A stretch of 15,478 nt of DNA from Pseudomonadota bacterium (GCA_021808055.1 JAKBCH010000043.1:1-15478); one strand, 5' to 3'; shown: positions 5,526 through 12,548, numbered from the stretch's first letter. Notes: generated from the letters alone by a model not told the origin. A program made the numbers and translations.

Positions 5526-7205
5526 ATGGCCGCTTACCAATACGTGTATGTGATGAAAGATCTCACCAAAGCCTATCCTGGCGGGCGTGAGGTGTTCAAA
5601 GGCATCACGCTCTCTTTCATGCCTGGTGCCAAAATCGGCGTGCTTGGCGTCAATGGTGCCGGTAAGTCCACCCTGCTGAAAATCATGGCGGGCATAGAAA
5701 AAGAATATGGTGGCGAGGCCTGGGCCGCCGAGGGCGCGCGAGTCGGCTATTTGCCGCAGGAGCCGCAGCTCGACCCAGAGAAGAACGTGGGTGAGAATGT
5801 TGCCGAGGCCTTCGCTGATCTGCGCAAGGCCATTGCGCGGTTCAACGCCATCTCGGAAGAATTCGCCGAGCCGATGGACGATGACAAGATGAACAGCCTG
5901 CTCGCCGAACAGGCCCAGTTGCAGGAAGTCATCGATGCCGCCGATGGCTGGGATCTCGACCGCCAGATTGAAATCGCGCTGGACGCGCTGCGTTGCCCGC
6001 CACCCGAGGCCGATGTGCGCCCGCTTTCTGGAGGTGAGCGCCGCCGCGTGGCGCTATGCCGCCTTTTGCTGGAAAAGCCCGAACTGCTGCTGCTCGATGA
6101 GCCGACCAACCATCTCGATGCGGAGTCGGTGGCGTGGCTGGAACGCACCTTGCAAAACTACGCTGGCACGGTCATCCTTGTTACGCACGACCGTTACTTC
6201 CTCGACAATGTGACCAACTGGATCCTCGAAATTGAGCGTGGCCGCGGCTACCCTTATGAGGGCAACTACTCCGCTTGGCTGGAGCAGAAGCGCAAGCGCC
6301 TGGCTCAGGAAGAAAAGGAAGAATCCGCCCGTCAGCGCGCCTTGGCCGAGGAGCAGGACTGGATTTCCGCGAGCCCCAAGGCGCGCCAGACCAAGAGCCG
6401 CGCCCGCATCCAGCGCTACGAGGAAATGCTACAAAAATCGCAAGAGATGCAGGCTGGTGTGGCCGAAATCATCATCCCGCCCGGCCCGAGGCTGGGGGGG
6501 ACGGTTATCGAGGCCATCGATCTCTGCAAGGGGTTTGGCGACCGGGAGTTGATCGAAAACCTCAACTTCAAACTCCCGCCGGGCGGTATTGTTGGCGTTA
6601 TCGGCCCCAATGGCGCTGGCAAATCCACGCTGTTCAAAATGATCACGGGCCTGGAGAAGCCGGATTCTGGCGCGCTTAAAATTGGCGAGACCGTCAAACT
6701 CGGCTATGTCGATCAGTCGCGTGATAGCCTCGAGGCCAACAAGAATGTGTGGGAAGAAATCTCCGGTGGCACCGATGTCATCTATCTGGGCAAGCGCGCC
6801 GTCCCTTCACGCGCTTATGTTGGGGCCTTCAACTTCAAAGGCGCGGATCAGCAGAAGAAAGTCGGTGTGCTCTCGGGTGGGGAGCGCAACCGCGTGCACC
6901 TCGCCAAGATGCTGAAGTCGGAGGCAAATGTCATCCTGCTCGATGAGCCGACCAACGACCTGGACGTGGATACGCTGCGCGCGCTGGAAGAGGCCCTGAT
7001 GGAATTCCCTGGCTGTGCCGTTATCATTTCTCACGATCGCTGGTTTCTCGACCGTCTGGCCACCCATATCCTGGCCTTCGAGGGCGATAGCCATGTGGAA
7101 TGGTTCGAAGGCAATTTTCAGGCCTATGAGGAAGACAAGCGCCGCCGCCTCGGCCAGGACGCCACGGAACCCCACCGTATCAAATACCGCCCGCTCACGC
7201 GGTAA
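5526..7205 (+). CDS. ettA: Energy-dependent translational throttle protein EttA (ABC-F ATPase)
   Basis: This 559-residue ABC-F protein has no membrane segments and matches EttA from end to end (E. coli EttA is 555 aa), including [20 protein letters not shown] near the N-terminus. Domain 1 has Walker A at 41-49, signature LSGGERRR at 167-174, and Walker B/catalytic Glu192 in [12 protein letters not shown]. The charged linker between the ATPase domains spans about 240-310. Domain 2 has Walker [10 protein letters not shown] at 360-368, LSGGER at 449-454, and Glu474 in [12 protein letters not shown]. EttA binds the ribosomal E site and gates the first translation cycles according to ATP/ADP. The ATG at 5526 follows TAAGGAAA. 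The 189-bp gap after tetR holds no convincing gene or terminator. A 7-bp hairpin follows at 7216-7237. Confidence 0.96.
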   Translation: MAAYQYVYVMKDLTKAYPGGREVFKGITLSFMPGAKIGVLGVNGAGKSTLLKIMAGIEKEYGGEAWAAEGARVGYLPQEPQLDPEKNVGENVAEAFADLRKAIARFNAISEEFAEPMDDDKMNSLLAEQAQLQEVIDAADGWDLDRQIEIALDALRCPPPEADVRPLSGGERRRVALCRLLLEKPELLLLDEPTNHLDAESVAWLERTLQNYAGTVILVTHDRYFLDNVTNWILEIERGRGYPYEGNYSAWLEQKRKRLAQEEKEESARQRALAEEQDWISASPKARQTKSRARIQRYEEMLQKSQEMQAGVAEIIIPPGPRLGGTVIEAIDLCKGFGDRELIENLNFKLPPGGIVGVIGPNGAGKSTLFKMITGLEKPDSGALKIGETVKLGYVDQSRDSLEANKNVWEEISGGTDVIYLGKRAVPSRAYVGAFNFKGADQQKKVGVLSGGERNRVHLAKMLKSEANVILLDEPTNDLDVDTLRALEEALMEFPGCAVIISHDRWFLDRLATHILAFEGDSHVEWFEGNFQAYEEDKRRRLGQDATEPHRIKYRPLTR

Positions 7206-7215
7206 GCCGGAGGCA

Positions 7216-7237
7216 CCTTGCTGGCACATAAGCAAGG
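7216..7237 (+). terminator. Weak hairpin after ettA
   Basis: CCTTGCT (7216-7222) and AGCAAGG (7231-7237) form a perfect 7-bp stem with an 8-nt loop, ten bases after the ettA stop. There is no U-tract, so it may be a processing or Rho-assisted end rather than an intrinsic terminator. The next gene starts at 7283. Confidence 0.35.
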
Positions 7238-7282
7238 CCAAGGCGGCTGCGCTCTCTCTGGTGTCCCCCAGGGGGGCGCCTG

Positions 7283-7807
7283 ATGAGCGTGACCTGGGCC
7301 TGGGTTGTAACCACAGCGCGGTTGCGGATGACCCCTGTGGGGCATTGGGACTTGCCGGACCTAATCCGGCTGAAGGGTGACCCGCGTGCCTATGCCCTAA
7401 TGCTGGGGGGGGTAAAGGGGCCAATTGATGTGGCGGCGGAGCTGGCGCATGACATTCAGGATTGGGGCCGCCACGGCTATGGCATGTGGGCGGTGCGCGC
7501 TCTGCGCGGCAAGTTTCTTGGCATAACCGCCCTCATGCACCGGCCAGATGGCCGGGGCGTTGCCCTGCGCTTTGCTTTTCTACCCGAAATGCGCGGCCTG
7601 GGTCTGGCCAGTGAGGCCGCTGGCGCGGCTCTTAATTACGGGCACTCCAATGCGGGGCTGGAGCGTATCGTTGCCATCGCACGGCAGGATAATTTTGCAT
7701 CCCGCGCGGTTTTGGGCGGCATTGGTATGCCCTATGCCGGTGAGTTTATGCGTGATGGAAATTTAATGTATATTTATCAATCTATTCTACACGGAAACAT
7801 CAGGTGA
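7283..7807 (+). CDS. GNAT family N-acetyltransferase (RimJ/RimL-like)
   Basis: The 174-residue protein shows the RimJ/RimL-type GNAT layout. It has an N-terminal TARLRMTPVGHWDLPDL segment (residues 11-27), a central beta strand GYGMWAVRALRGKFLGITAL, and the acetyl-CoA pyrophosphate loop RGLGLASEAAGAAL at about 108-121. A C-terminal strand-helix NAGLERIVAIARQDNFASRAVLGGIGM follows. It probably acetylates an amino group of a protein N-terminus, metabolite or antibiotic; the substrate cannot be read from sequence. AGGGGGG six bases before the ATG supports the start. It follows ettA by 77 bp. A run of eight G (7405-7412) at codons 41-44 is a potential slippage site that would truncate the protein. 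Confidence 0.85.
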   Translation: MSVTWAWVVTTARLRMTPVGHWDLPDLIRLKGDPRAYALMLGGVKGPIDVAAELAHDIQDWGRHGYGMWAVRALRGKFLGITALMHRPDGRGVALRFAFLPEMRGLGLASEAAGAALNYGHSNAGLERIVAIARQDNFASRAVLGGIGMPYAGEFMRDGNLMYIYQSILHGNIR

Positions 7808-7889
7808 AATCGCGTCCATGCGGGACGAAACCTATTGCTTTTAGCCCCTGTTTTGTCACTTAAACCTTACTGTGACACGCGAAGAACAC

Positions 7890-8120
7890 ATGTCGATTCT
7901 CTCTTTTCTGGGCCGCGCCATGAGCGGTGCGCAGGAAGCGGTTGATGTTGAGGCGGATGCGATCATCCGGGCCTTTTTCAAGCGCAACCCGGAGGCGGCC
8001 TATCATGTAACCAAGCTGGCCATGGCCTTGGCCAAACAGCCACAGCCGCGTTCAGCCCTGTCAAAATCCCGCAACTGGCTCGCTTCTCTGCTGGAACGCC
8101 GCGATAATTTTGCCTCGTAG
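7890..8120 (+). CDS. Small hypothetical protein, possibly DUF2076-like
   Basis: A 76-residue product from the ATG at 7890 (MSILSFLGRAMSG). A GTG at 7872 would add six residues but has no ribosome binding site; the ATG itself has only a weak GAAG upstream. The central segment VDVEADAIIRAFFKRNPEAAYHV, residues 18-40 of the 76, resembles the N-terminal pattern of DUF2076-type proteins (acidic residues, then ALIxxxxxxNPxAAY). The long C-terminal part of that family is absent, and the tail is short and basic. There is no signal peptide or membrane segment. It lies between the acetyltransferase gene and the toxin-antitoxin pair on the same strand. The function is unknown and the family link is tentative. 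Confidence 0.5.
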   Translation: MSILSFLGRAMSGAQEAVDVEADAIIRAFFKRNPEAAYHVTKLAMALAKQPQPRSALSKSRNWLASLLERRDNFAS

Positions 8121-8125
8121 CGATA

Positions 8126-8159
8126 TTGCAACTTCTGCTTGTGAGTAATAGAATTATTA
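8126..8159 (+). promoter_or_regulatory. Promoter and likely autoregulatory operator of the toxin-antitoxin operon
   Basis: TTGCAA (8126-8131), a 17-base spacer and TAGAAT (8149-8154, five of six consensus bases) predict transcription from about 8161, 15 nt before the antitoxin ATG. The -10 box sits inside the small inverted repeat TAATA/TATTA (8146-8150/8155-8159). RHH antitoxins normally bind such palindromes over their own promoter, so this is the expected operator. Confidence 0.55.
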
Positions 8160-8175
8160 ACAAGTGGAGGTAGGT

Positions 8176-8445
8176 ATGGCGGACTACGTGGCGAAACCGG
8201 CCCCGGTCAGACTGCGCGCGGAACGGCTGGAAGCCCGTGTTACGGCCGGTCAGAAGGCGCTTATTGAACACGCCGCGGCATTGCAAGGGCGGTCGGTGAC
8301 CGATTTCGTGCTGAGTTCCGTGCAGGAGGCAGCGGCTAAGGCCATAGATGAGCATCAGCGCCTTACGCTCTCGGTGCGCGACGGGCGGTCTTTTGTGCAG
8401 GCTCTGGTAGGGCGCAAGGCGCAAGCGGGCCGCGATGAGGATTGA
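8176..8445 (+). CDS. tacA: DUF1778/TacA-type ribbon-helix-helix antitoxin
   Basis: The 89-residue protein matches the DUF1778 antitoxin family. Its N-terminal RLEARVTAGQKALIEHAAALQGRSVTDFVLSS region (about 14-45) forms the DNA-binding ribbon-helix-helix. The C-terminal tail, SVRDGRSFVQALVGRK (about 66-81), is the segment that wraps and neutralises the GNAT toxin in this family. The ATG at 8176 has a strong GGAGG five bases upstream; an upstream in-frame GTG (8164) overlaps that site and is rejected. Its TGA (8443-8445) overlaps the toxin start by 11 bp, the usual coupling in these operons. Autorepression with the toxin at the palindrome around 8146-8159 is expected. Confidence 0.88.
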   Translation: MADYVAKPAPVRLRAERLEARVTAGQKALIEHAAALQGRSVTDFVLSSVQEAAAKAIDEHQRLTLSVRDGRSFVQALVGRKAQAGRDED

Positions 8446-8926
8446 ACCTCTCACCCAAGCGCATGAGCGTGGCGGTTTTCGCTGCGGTGTTCCTTCATTC
8501 GACAAATACTTCCGTGCCCAGGCCGGGCGTGATGCGGCCAAGAGCCTGGCCGCTATTTTCGCGGGCGTGCTGCCAGAAGGTAAACTGGCGGGCTATTATG
8601 CACTTTCCGCCGCCGCCGTGCTGCTGCCAGACTTACTGGGTGGCCCGCAGCGTCTGGTCTCGCGTTACCCTGTGCTCACAGCGGCGCGGCTCACGCGCCT
8701 CGCGGTTGATAAGCGCCATCGCGGCCAGGGCCACGCCGCTGTCCTGCTGGCTGACGCCCTTAACCGCCTGCGTGCCTCTCCTGTCCGGCCCATGGCCGTT
8801 ATTGCTGAAATCCCCAACGAGACTGCCCGGCATTTTCTGGAACATGCCGGCTTTCAGGTCTTACTGGACCAGCCCAACCGTGCTTTCCGCGTGCTGCAGA
8901 CAGCCCCAAACCGGGAAGCCTCCTGA
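8435..8926 (+). CDS. tacT: TacT-type GNAT toxin with altered catalytic position
   Basis: The 163-residue protein is a GNAT acetyltransferase of the TacT/AtaT toxin type, which blocks translation by acetylating the amino acid on charged tRNAs. It has the N-terminal FDKYFRAQAGRDAAKS, the substrate strands KLAGYYALSAAAV, and an acetyl-CoA loop RHRGQGHAA at 94-102. At the C-terminus, family members have an F-Y-x3-G-F motif whose Tyr is catalytic (Y140 in Salmonella TacT, Y144 in AtaT). This protein has F134-L135-EHA-G-F, so that Tyr is Leu. The usual VDA before it is AEI here. The toxin may be weakened, inactive, or use another residue. Its ATG overlaps the antitoxin by 11 bp. A strong hairpin (8928-8950) follows directly after the stop. 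Confidence 0.85.
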   Translation: MRIEPLTQAHERGGFRCGVPSFDKYFRAQAGRDAAKSLAAIFAGVLPEGKLAGYYALSAAAVLLPDLLGGPQRLVSRYPVLTAARLTRLAVDKRHRGQGHAAVLLADALNRLRASPVRPMAVIAEIPNETARHFLEHAGFQVLLDQPNRAFRVLQTAPNREAS

Positions 8927-8927
8927 G

Positions 8928-8950
8928 AACGGGCGATTTCATTGCCCGTT
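8928..8950 (+). terminator. Hairpin after the toxin gene (first of three tandem hairpins)
   Basis: AACGGGCGAT and ATTGCCCGTT form a 10-bp stem (one G-T wobble) with a 3-nt loop, starting one base after the toxin stop. Only two U follow the stem, so intrinsic termination would be partial; read-through into flbT is possible. Confidence 0.45.
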
Positions 8951-8954
8951 AAGC

Positions 8955-8990
8955 AGCCTGTGCCAGGCTAAGTCCTCTGAATTGGACTTA
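8955..8990 (+). promoter_or_regulatory. Two further hairpins in the flbT leader
   Basis: AGCCTG/CAGGCT (8955-8960/8964-8969, loop TGC) is followed immediately by TAAGTCC/GGACTTA (8969-8975/8984-8990, 8-nt loop). The second stem ends at the first base of the flbT ribosome binding site AGGTGA (8990-8995). Both stems are perfect. In an RNA reading through from the toxin gene they would sit directly before the flbT start and could modulate translation or mRNA stability. Confidence 0.5.
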
Positions 8991-8996
8991 GGTGAC

Positions 8997-9389
8997 ATGT
9001 CGGCATTGATTCTGGAGCTCAAACAAGGGGAGTCGATGATCTTGAACGGCGCGTTCATCCGCTTCAAGACGCGAACAAGGCTGGAATTGAACACGCAGGC
9101 GCGCTTCCTGTTCGGTAAGCAGATCATGCGCGCGGAAGAGAGCACGACTCCCGCCCGCAAGGCCTATTATGCGCTACAACAAGCCTATATTGGTGCCGAA
9201 TCAGAGCGTCCGGCCGCCCTGGCCCATGCCCACATGCTGATCCAGGCCTTGCGGGATGAAACTGCGCCAGAGAGCAGCCAGGGATGGGATGCGCTGCTTG
9301 CCGCCAGCGCCGAAGAGGCGGGGTTCGAGGCGCTGAAGCTGGCCCGGCAGATGATTCGCGCTGAGGATTTTGCCGCCATCAAGCGCTGA
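8997..9389 (+). CDS. flbT: Flagellar biosynthesis repressor FlbT
   Basis: The 130-residue protein is FlbT, an alphaproteobacterial post-transcriptional regulator that in Caulobacter binds flagellin mRNA and couples its translation and decay to flagellar assembly. Recognition rests on the conserved start LELKQGESMILNGAFIRFK (residues 5-23) and on the block IMRAEESTTPARKAYYALQQAYIG (about 43-66). The length is normal for the family. The ATG at 8997 follows AGGTGA; the longer frame reaching back to 8442 lies across the toxin gene and is spurious. The usual partner flaF and flagellin genes are not in this window, so this is an isolated copy. It may be read through from the toxin operon. Its last 11 bp overlap the convergent LOG gene. 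Confidence 0.9.
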   Translation: MSALILELKQGESMILNGAFIRFKTRTRLELNTQARFLFGKQIMRAEESTTPARKAYYALQQAYIGAESERPAALAHAHMLIQALRDETAPESSQGWDALLAASAEEAGFEALKLARQMIRAEDFAAIKR

Positions 9390-9939
9390 GGAGGCGCAAC
9401 TCTTGTAGCCGTGCCAGTGCCGCTGGCGCGTCCGGCACAACTTCGAACAAGCCGCGGACGGTATCGCGCGCAAAGCCATAGGCGATAATCTGCTCCACCA
9501 TTGTCACAAAAGGCTGCGCCCAGCCCAGAATATCCACCAGGATGATCGGCTTCTCATGCTGGCCGAGCTGCTTCCAGGTCAGAATTTCAATAGTTTCATC
9601 AAAAGTTCCTAATCCGCCAGGCATGACGATGAACGCATCGCCCAGCGCGAATAGCCGCCGCTTGCGCGTATGCATCGAGTCGGTGACGATAAGCTCCGTC
9701 AGCCCATGAAACTCCACCTCACGCCGCCGCAAAAAATCGGGGATAATGCCGGTAACCTCGCCGCCAGCGCCCAGCGTTGCCGCCGCTGTTATGCCCATAA
9801 GCCCCACATTGCCGCCGCCAAAAACAAGCCGCATGCCGTTTTCACCCAGCCCTTGGCCCAGGGTTTTTGCGGCTTCCGCATAGGCCGGGTCTTTGCCGGG
9901 GGAAGAACCGCAAAACACGGTTACGGAAAAACGGTTCAT
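9379..9939 (-). CDS. LOG family protein (TIGR00730-type nucleotide phosphoribohydrolase)
   Basis: The 186-residue cytoplasmic protein has a Rossmann fold of the LOG family, whose members release the base from cytokinin riboside or other nucleoside 5'-monophosphates. Visible motifs are VTVFCGSSPGKDPAYAEAA at about 6-24, LVFGGGNVGLMG at 38-49, and the catalytic PGGLGTFDE motif at about 108-116 followed by TWKQLGQHEKP. The length is typical. The ATG (9937-9939) has GAGG upstream. It converges on flbT with an 11-bp overlap of the coding ends and diverges from the LysM gene 53 bp away. In bacteria outside plant-associated niches the true substrate is often unknown; a purine-nucleotide salvage role is likely. 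Confidence 0.92.
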   Translation of the reverse strand: MNRFSVTVFCGSSPGKDPAYAEAAKTLGQGLGENGMRLVFGGGNVGLMGITAAATLGAGGEVTGIIPDFLRRREVEFHGLTELIVTDSMHTRKRRLFALGDAFIVMPGGLGTFDETIEILTWKQLGQHEKPIILVDILGWAQPFVTMVEQIIAYGFARDTVRGLFEVVPDAPAALARLQELRLLSA

Positions 9940-9992
9940 ATAGTCTTGCCTCGCTTCCAGTTCCGCCCCGTTCGTGGCAGGCTAGGGGCGAC

Positions 9993-10952
9993 ATGGCAAG
10001 CAAACAGGACAATTCGGGTGAGTCCCCCACCCCACCGCGCCGCAGGGTAGAGTTAATCGCTTTGCTGGTGCTGGCGGGTTTGGTTCTGGTGGATCTGGGC
10101 ACTATGCTTTACCTCCACCATAAGCGCGCGCCCGTGCCCCGCGCGGTGCAAGTGCCGGCGGCCGCCAGCCAGCAAGCCCCGGCGGGGCCAGAATTCGACG
10201 TCGTTCGTGTAGATTCGCAGGGCAATGCCGTTCTGGCCGGCCGTGCCGTGCCAGGGGCCGTGGTTACCATTAAGGATAATGGCGCCATACTCGGCACCGT
10301 GACGGCGGATGCGCAGGGGGCCTTTGTCCTGCTCCCCGCCAAACCGCTCAAGCCGGGCGCGCACACCATCACCATGTCGGAAAAACTGCCTGACGGCACG
10401 ATGCTGGCCAGTACCGAGGATGCGTCCATAAATCTTCCCGGCAATGGCGGGCAGGCGCTTACCGTGCTTTCTGGCGCCAATGGCAGTTCACTCTTGTCTG
10501 GCCAGGGGCCGCATCCCGGAGAGCTGGCCCTTGGCGCGGTGGATTACGATACATCCGGCCACGCTATTTTCTCAGGCACTTCGCCGGCGGGCGCCAAGGT
10601 TAACCTCAGTCTTGGCAACCAGCTTATTGGTAGCGCGGTAGCCGACGCCAAAGGGCGCTGGCATATTACCGCGCTCACCCCGTCTGGCCGCGGTATGCTT
10701 GTGCTCGATGCCACCACCAGCAACGGCACGCAACTGCCCGTGGTTACCGCCCCCTTTGCCCCAGAGACTCTGAAAAACGCCCTGGCCGAGGGCCACATCA
10801 TCATCGCCCCGGGCGATTGCCTCTGGATCATCGCCAAGCATATCTACGGCGAGGGCACCAGATACACCCTCATTTATGCCGCCAATGCCGGCCAGATTCA
10901 TAACCCGAACCTGATATTCCCAGGGCAGAATTTTGTTCTGCCGCGCAAATAA
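9993..10952 (+). CDS. Membrane-anchored Ig-like/LysM domain protein
   Basis: The protein is 319 residues. A basic N-terminus (PPRRR) precedes one membrane segment (about 19-41), giving a bitopic protein facing the periplasm. A Pro/Ala-rich linker (about 46-68) follows. Two bacterial Ig-like beta repeats with matching patterns (VDSQGNAVLAGRAVPGA at about 72-88, VDYDTSGHAIFSGTSPAGA at about 184-202) come next. A C-terminal LysM domain (about 267-317, GDCLWIIAKHIYGEGTRYTLIYAAN) would bind peptidoglycan. The ATG at 9993 has AGGGG upstream; extending to 9867 would run into the divergent LOG gene. The stop lies 14 bp before psd, so the gene probably leads the psd-pssA operon. The exact role in the envelope is unknown. 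Confidence 0.88.
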   Translation: MASKQDNSGESPTPPRRRVELIALLVLAGLVLVDLGTMLYLHHKRAPVPRAVQVPAAASQQAPAGPEFDVVRVDSQGNAVLAGRAVPGAVVTIKDNGAILGTVTADAQGAFVLLPAKPLKPGAHTITMSEKLPDGTMLASTEDASINLPGNGGQALTVLSGANGSSLLSGQGPHPGELALGAVDYDTSGHAIFSGTSPAGAKVNLSLGNQLIGSAVADAKGRWHITALTPSGRGMLVLDATTSNGTQLPVVTAPFAPETLKNALAEGHIIIAPGDCLWIIAKHIYGEGTRYTLIYAANAGQIHNPNLIFPGQNFVLPRK

Positions 10953-10966
10953 GGCCAAATGACCAT

Positions 10967-11644
10967 ATGGATATTGTCGAGAGTGTAAAATCGGTGCTCA
11001 GCCCGCCGCACAAGGCTGGCTATCCATTCATTGCCGGCGGCCTTGCCGTGGCTGTGCTGGGCCTGTTCGTGTGGCAGCCGCTGGCCTGGGTCGGTGTGCT
11101 GTTCACATTGTTCTGCCTTTATTTTTTCCGCGACCCGGACCGCATTCTGCCGCCGCGCGCCAATGTATTCGTGGCCCCGGCCGATGGCTTGGTGGTTAGC
11201 ATTGAGCAAGCCGTGCCGCCCGCCGAGCTTGGCCTGACCTCCGCCCCGCGCACCCGCGTCGCCATTTTTCTTTCGGTGCTGGACGTGCATGTAAACCGCG
11301 CCCCCATTGCCGGTACGGTGGAGAAAATCGCCTATCATCCCGGCCTGTTCCTCAGCGCCGCCGAGGATAAAGCGAGCGATGACAATGAGCGCAACGCGCT
11401 GTTGCTGCGCCTGCCCACGGGTGAGGACGTGGTGGTGGTGCAAATCGCCGGGCTTATCGCCCGCCGTATTTTGTGTGAGGCGCGGGAAGGCCAGACCCTG
11501 GCCGCGGGCGAGCGCTTCGGCATCATCCGCTTCGGCAGCCGGACCGATTTGTACCTGCCAGAGGGCTGCGCGCCGCTCATCGCAGTGGGCCAGCGCATGA
11601 TCGGCGGCGAGACCGTGATCGCCGAGCTGCCCGGCGCCGCATGA
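10967..11644 (+). CDS. psd: Phosphatidylserine decarboxylase proenzyme, short (PSD-A) type
   Basis: The 225-residue proenzyme converts phosphatidylserine to phosphatidylethanolamine at the inner membrane. A hydrophobic hairpin (about 20-52) anchors it. The short-type core follows: FFRDPDR, the catalytic Asp in APADG (about 70-74), and the LDVHVNRAPIAG motif (about 95-106). Near the C-terminus the RFGS site gives autocleavage between Gly190 and Ser191, the Ser becoming the pyruvoyl group of a 35-residue alpha subunit. The length is normal for the class. The ribosome binding site is weak (AAGG 12 bases upstream), consistent with coupling to the LysM gene 14 bp upstream. The stop overlaps the pssA start as ATGA (11641-11644). 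Confidence 0.95.
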   Translation: MDIVESVKSVLSPPHKAGYPFIAGGLAVAVLGLFVWQPLAWVGVLFTLFCLYFFRDPDRILPPRANVFVAPADGLVVSIEQAVPPAELGLTSAPRTRVAIFLSVLDVHVNRAPIAGTVEKIAYHPGLFLSAAEDKASDDNERNALLLRLPTGEDVVVVQIAGLIARRILCEAREGQTLAAGERFGIIRFGSRTDLYLPEGCAPLIAVGQRMIGGETVIAELPGAA

Positions 11645-12462
11645 CACCGCGCCGCCGCCTGCCGCGCCGCCAGCGCTTTTCCGGGCAAAGCTTCAACCGC
11701 ATGCTGCCCAACCTGATGACGCTGCTAGGCCTCTGCATTGGGCTGTCATCCATCCGTTTTGCCATGGATGGCAAATTCAGCACGGCGGTTTTTGCCTTGG
11801 CCGCATCGATGGTCATAGACGGGCTCGATGGCCGCATCGCGCGCATTCTCAAGGCCACATCGCGTTTCGGCGCGGAATTCGACTCGCTCTCCGATTTTCT
11901 CTGCTTTGGCGTTGCTCCGGCGCTCATCATTTACATGTGGTCGCTTGCGCCCTGGGGTGGCATTGGTTTCTTGCCGCCGCTCATTTTCGCCTCGGCCATG
12001 GCGTTGCGCCTGGCACGTTTCAACGCGGCGCTGGACAGTGCGCCCAAAGCGGCCTTCGCCTATAATTTCTTTACTGGCGTACCGGCTCCGGCTGGCGCGG
12101 CCTTGGCTCTGTTTCCGCTTTTCGTGGGGCTGGAGGCCCAGGACATTCACGCTGTTTGGTTATGTAACTTGGTGGCCTATCCGCTGTTTTCAGGCGCCGT
12201 CCTGGTTGTAACTGGGCTGCTCTGCGTTTCAACCCTGCCAGTCTGGAGCTTCAAGAACTTCAAGATTCCCACAGCCGGAATTTTGCCGCTTTTGCTGGGT
12301 GTCGTCGTGTTCGCCGCGCTTATCTTCGCCGATCCGTTTCTCGCCGGTGCGCTCATCGTTATCGCCTATGTCGTCATGCTGCCTTTCTCGCTCCGCAGTT
12401 ACCACAAACTTGCGCGCCAAGCCGAGGAGCGGCGTGCGGCAGCCGAGACGGTCGATCCCTGA
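11641..12462 (+). CDS. pssA: CDP-diacylglycerol-serine O-phosphatidyltransferase
   Basis: The 273-residue membrane protein makes phosphatidylserine from CDP-diacylglycerol and serine, the step before Psd. The CDP-alcohol phosphatidyltransferase motif is complete: D60-x2-D63-G64-x2-A67-R68-x8-G77-x3-D81-x3-D85. It has about eight hydrophobic segments and basic ends, as expected for the Bacillus-type integral enzyme. The ATG overlaps the psd stop by four bases (ATGA), so the two are translationally coupled. The operon ends here: the next gene starts 86 bp on behind its own palindrome, though no terminator with a U-tract was seen. Confidence 0.95.
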   Translation: MTPRRRLPRRQRFSGQSFNRMLPNLMTLLGLCIGLSSIRFAMDGKFSTAVFALAASMVIDGLDGRIARILKATSRFGAEFDSLSDFLCFGVAPALIIYMWSLAPWGGIGFLPPLIFASAMALRLARFNAALDSAPKAAFAYNFFTGVPAPAGAALALFPLFVGLEAQDIHAVWLCNLVAYPLFSGAVLVVTGLLCVSTLPVWSFKNFKIPTAGILPLLLGVVVFAALIFADPFLAGALIVIAYVVMLPFSLRSYHKLARQAEERRAAAETVDP

Positions 12463-12480
12463 AAAACACGCCTAGATTGA

Positions 12481-12498
12481 ATATTATTGCAACAATAT
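12481..12498. promoter_or_regulatory. 18-bp near-palindrome upstream of the Hint protein gene
   Basis: ATATTATTGCAACAATAT is an 18-bp dyad with one mismatched pair and no loop, so it reads as a protein-binding site rather than a hairpin. Its centre TTGCAA (12487-12492) could be a -35 box with TAGTTT 17 bases downstream, although that -10 is poor. It lies in the 86-bp gap between pssA and the large repeat protein. Confidence 0.45.
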
Positions 12499-12548
12499 GC
12501 TCGTTTTGGTAGTTTTACTTACCCCTTAACGACCGCCAATGCAGGCAT

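Noticed and set aside
8442..8996. Long N-terminal extension of the flbT frame
   Set aside because: These codons overlap the toxin gene in another frame, have low-quality composition, and FlbT homology and the ribosome binding site both begin at 8997.
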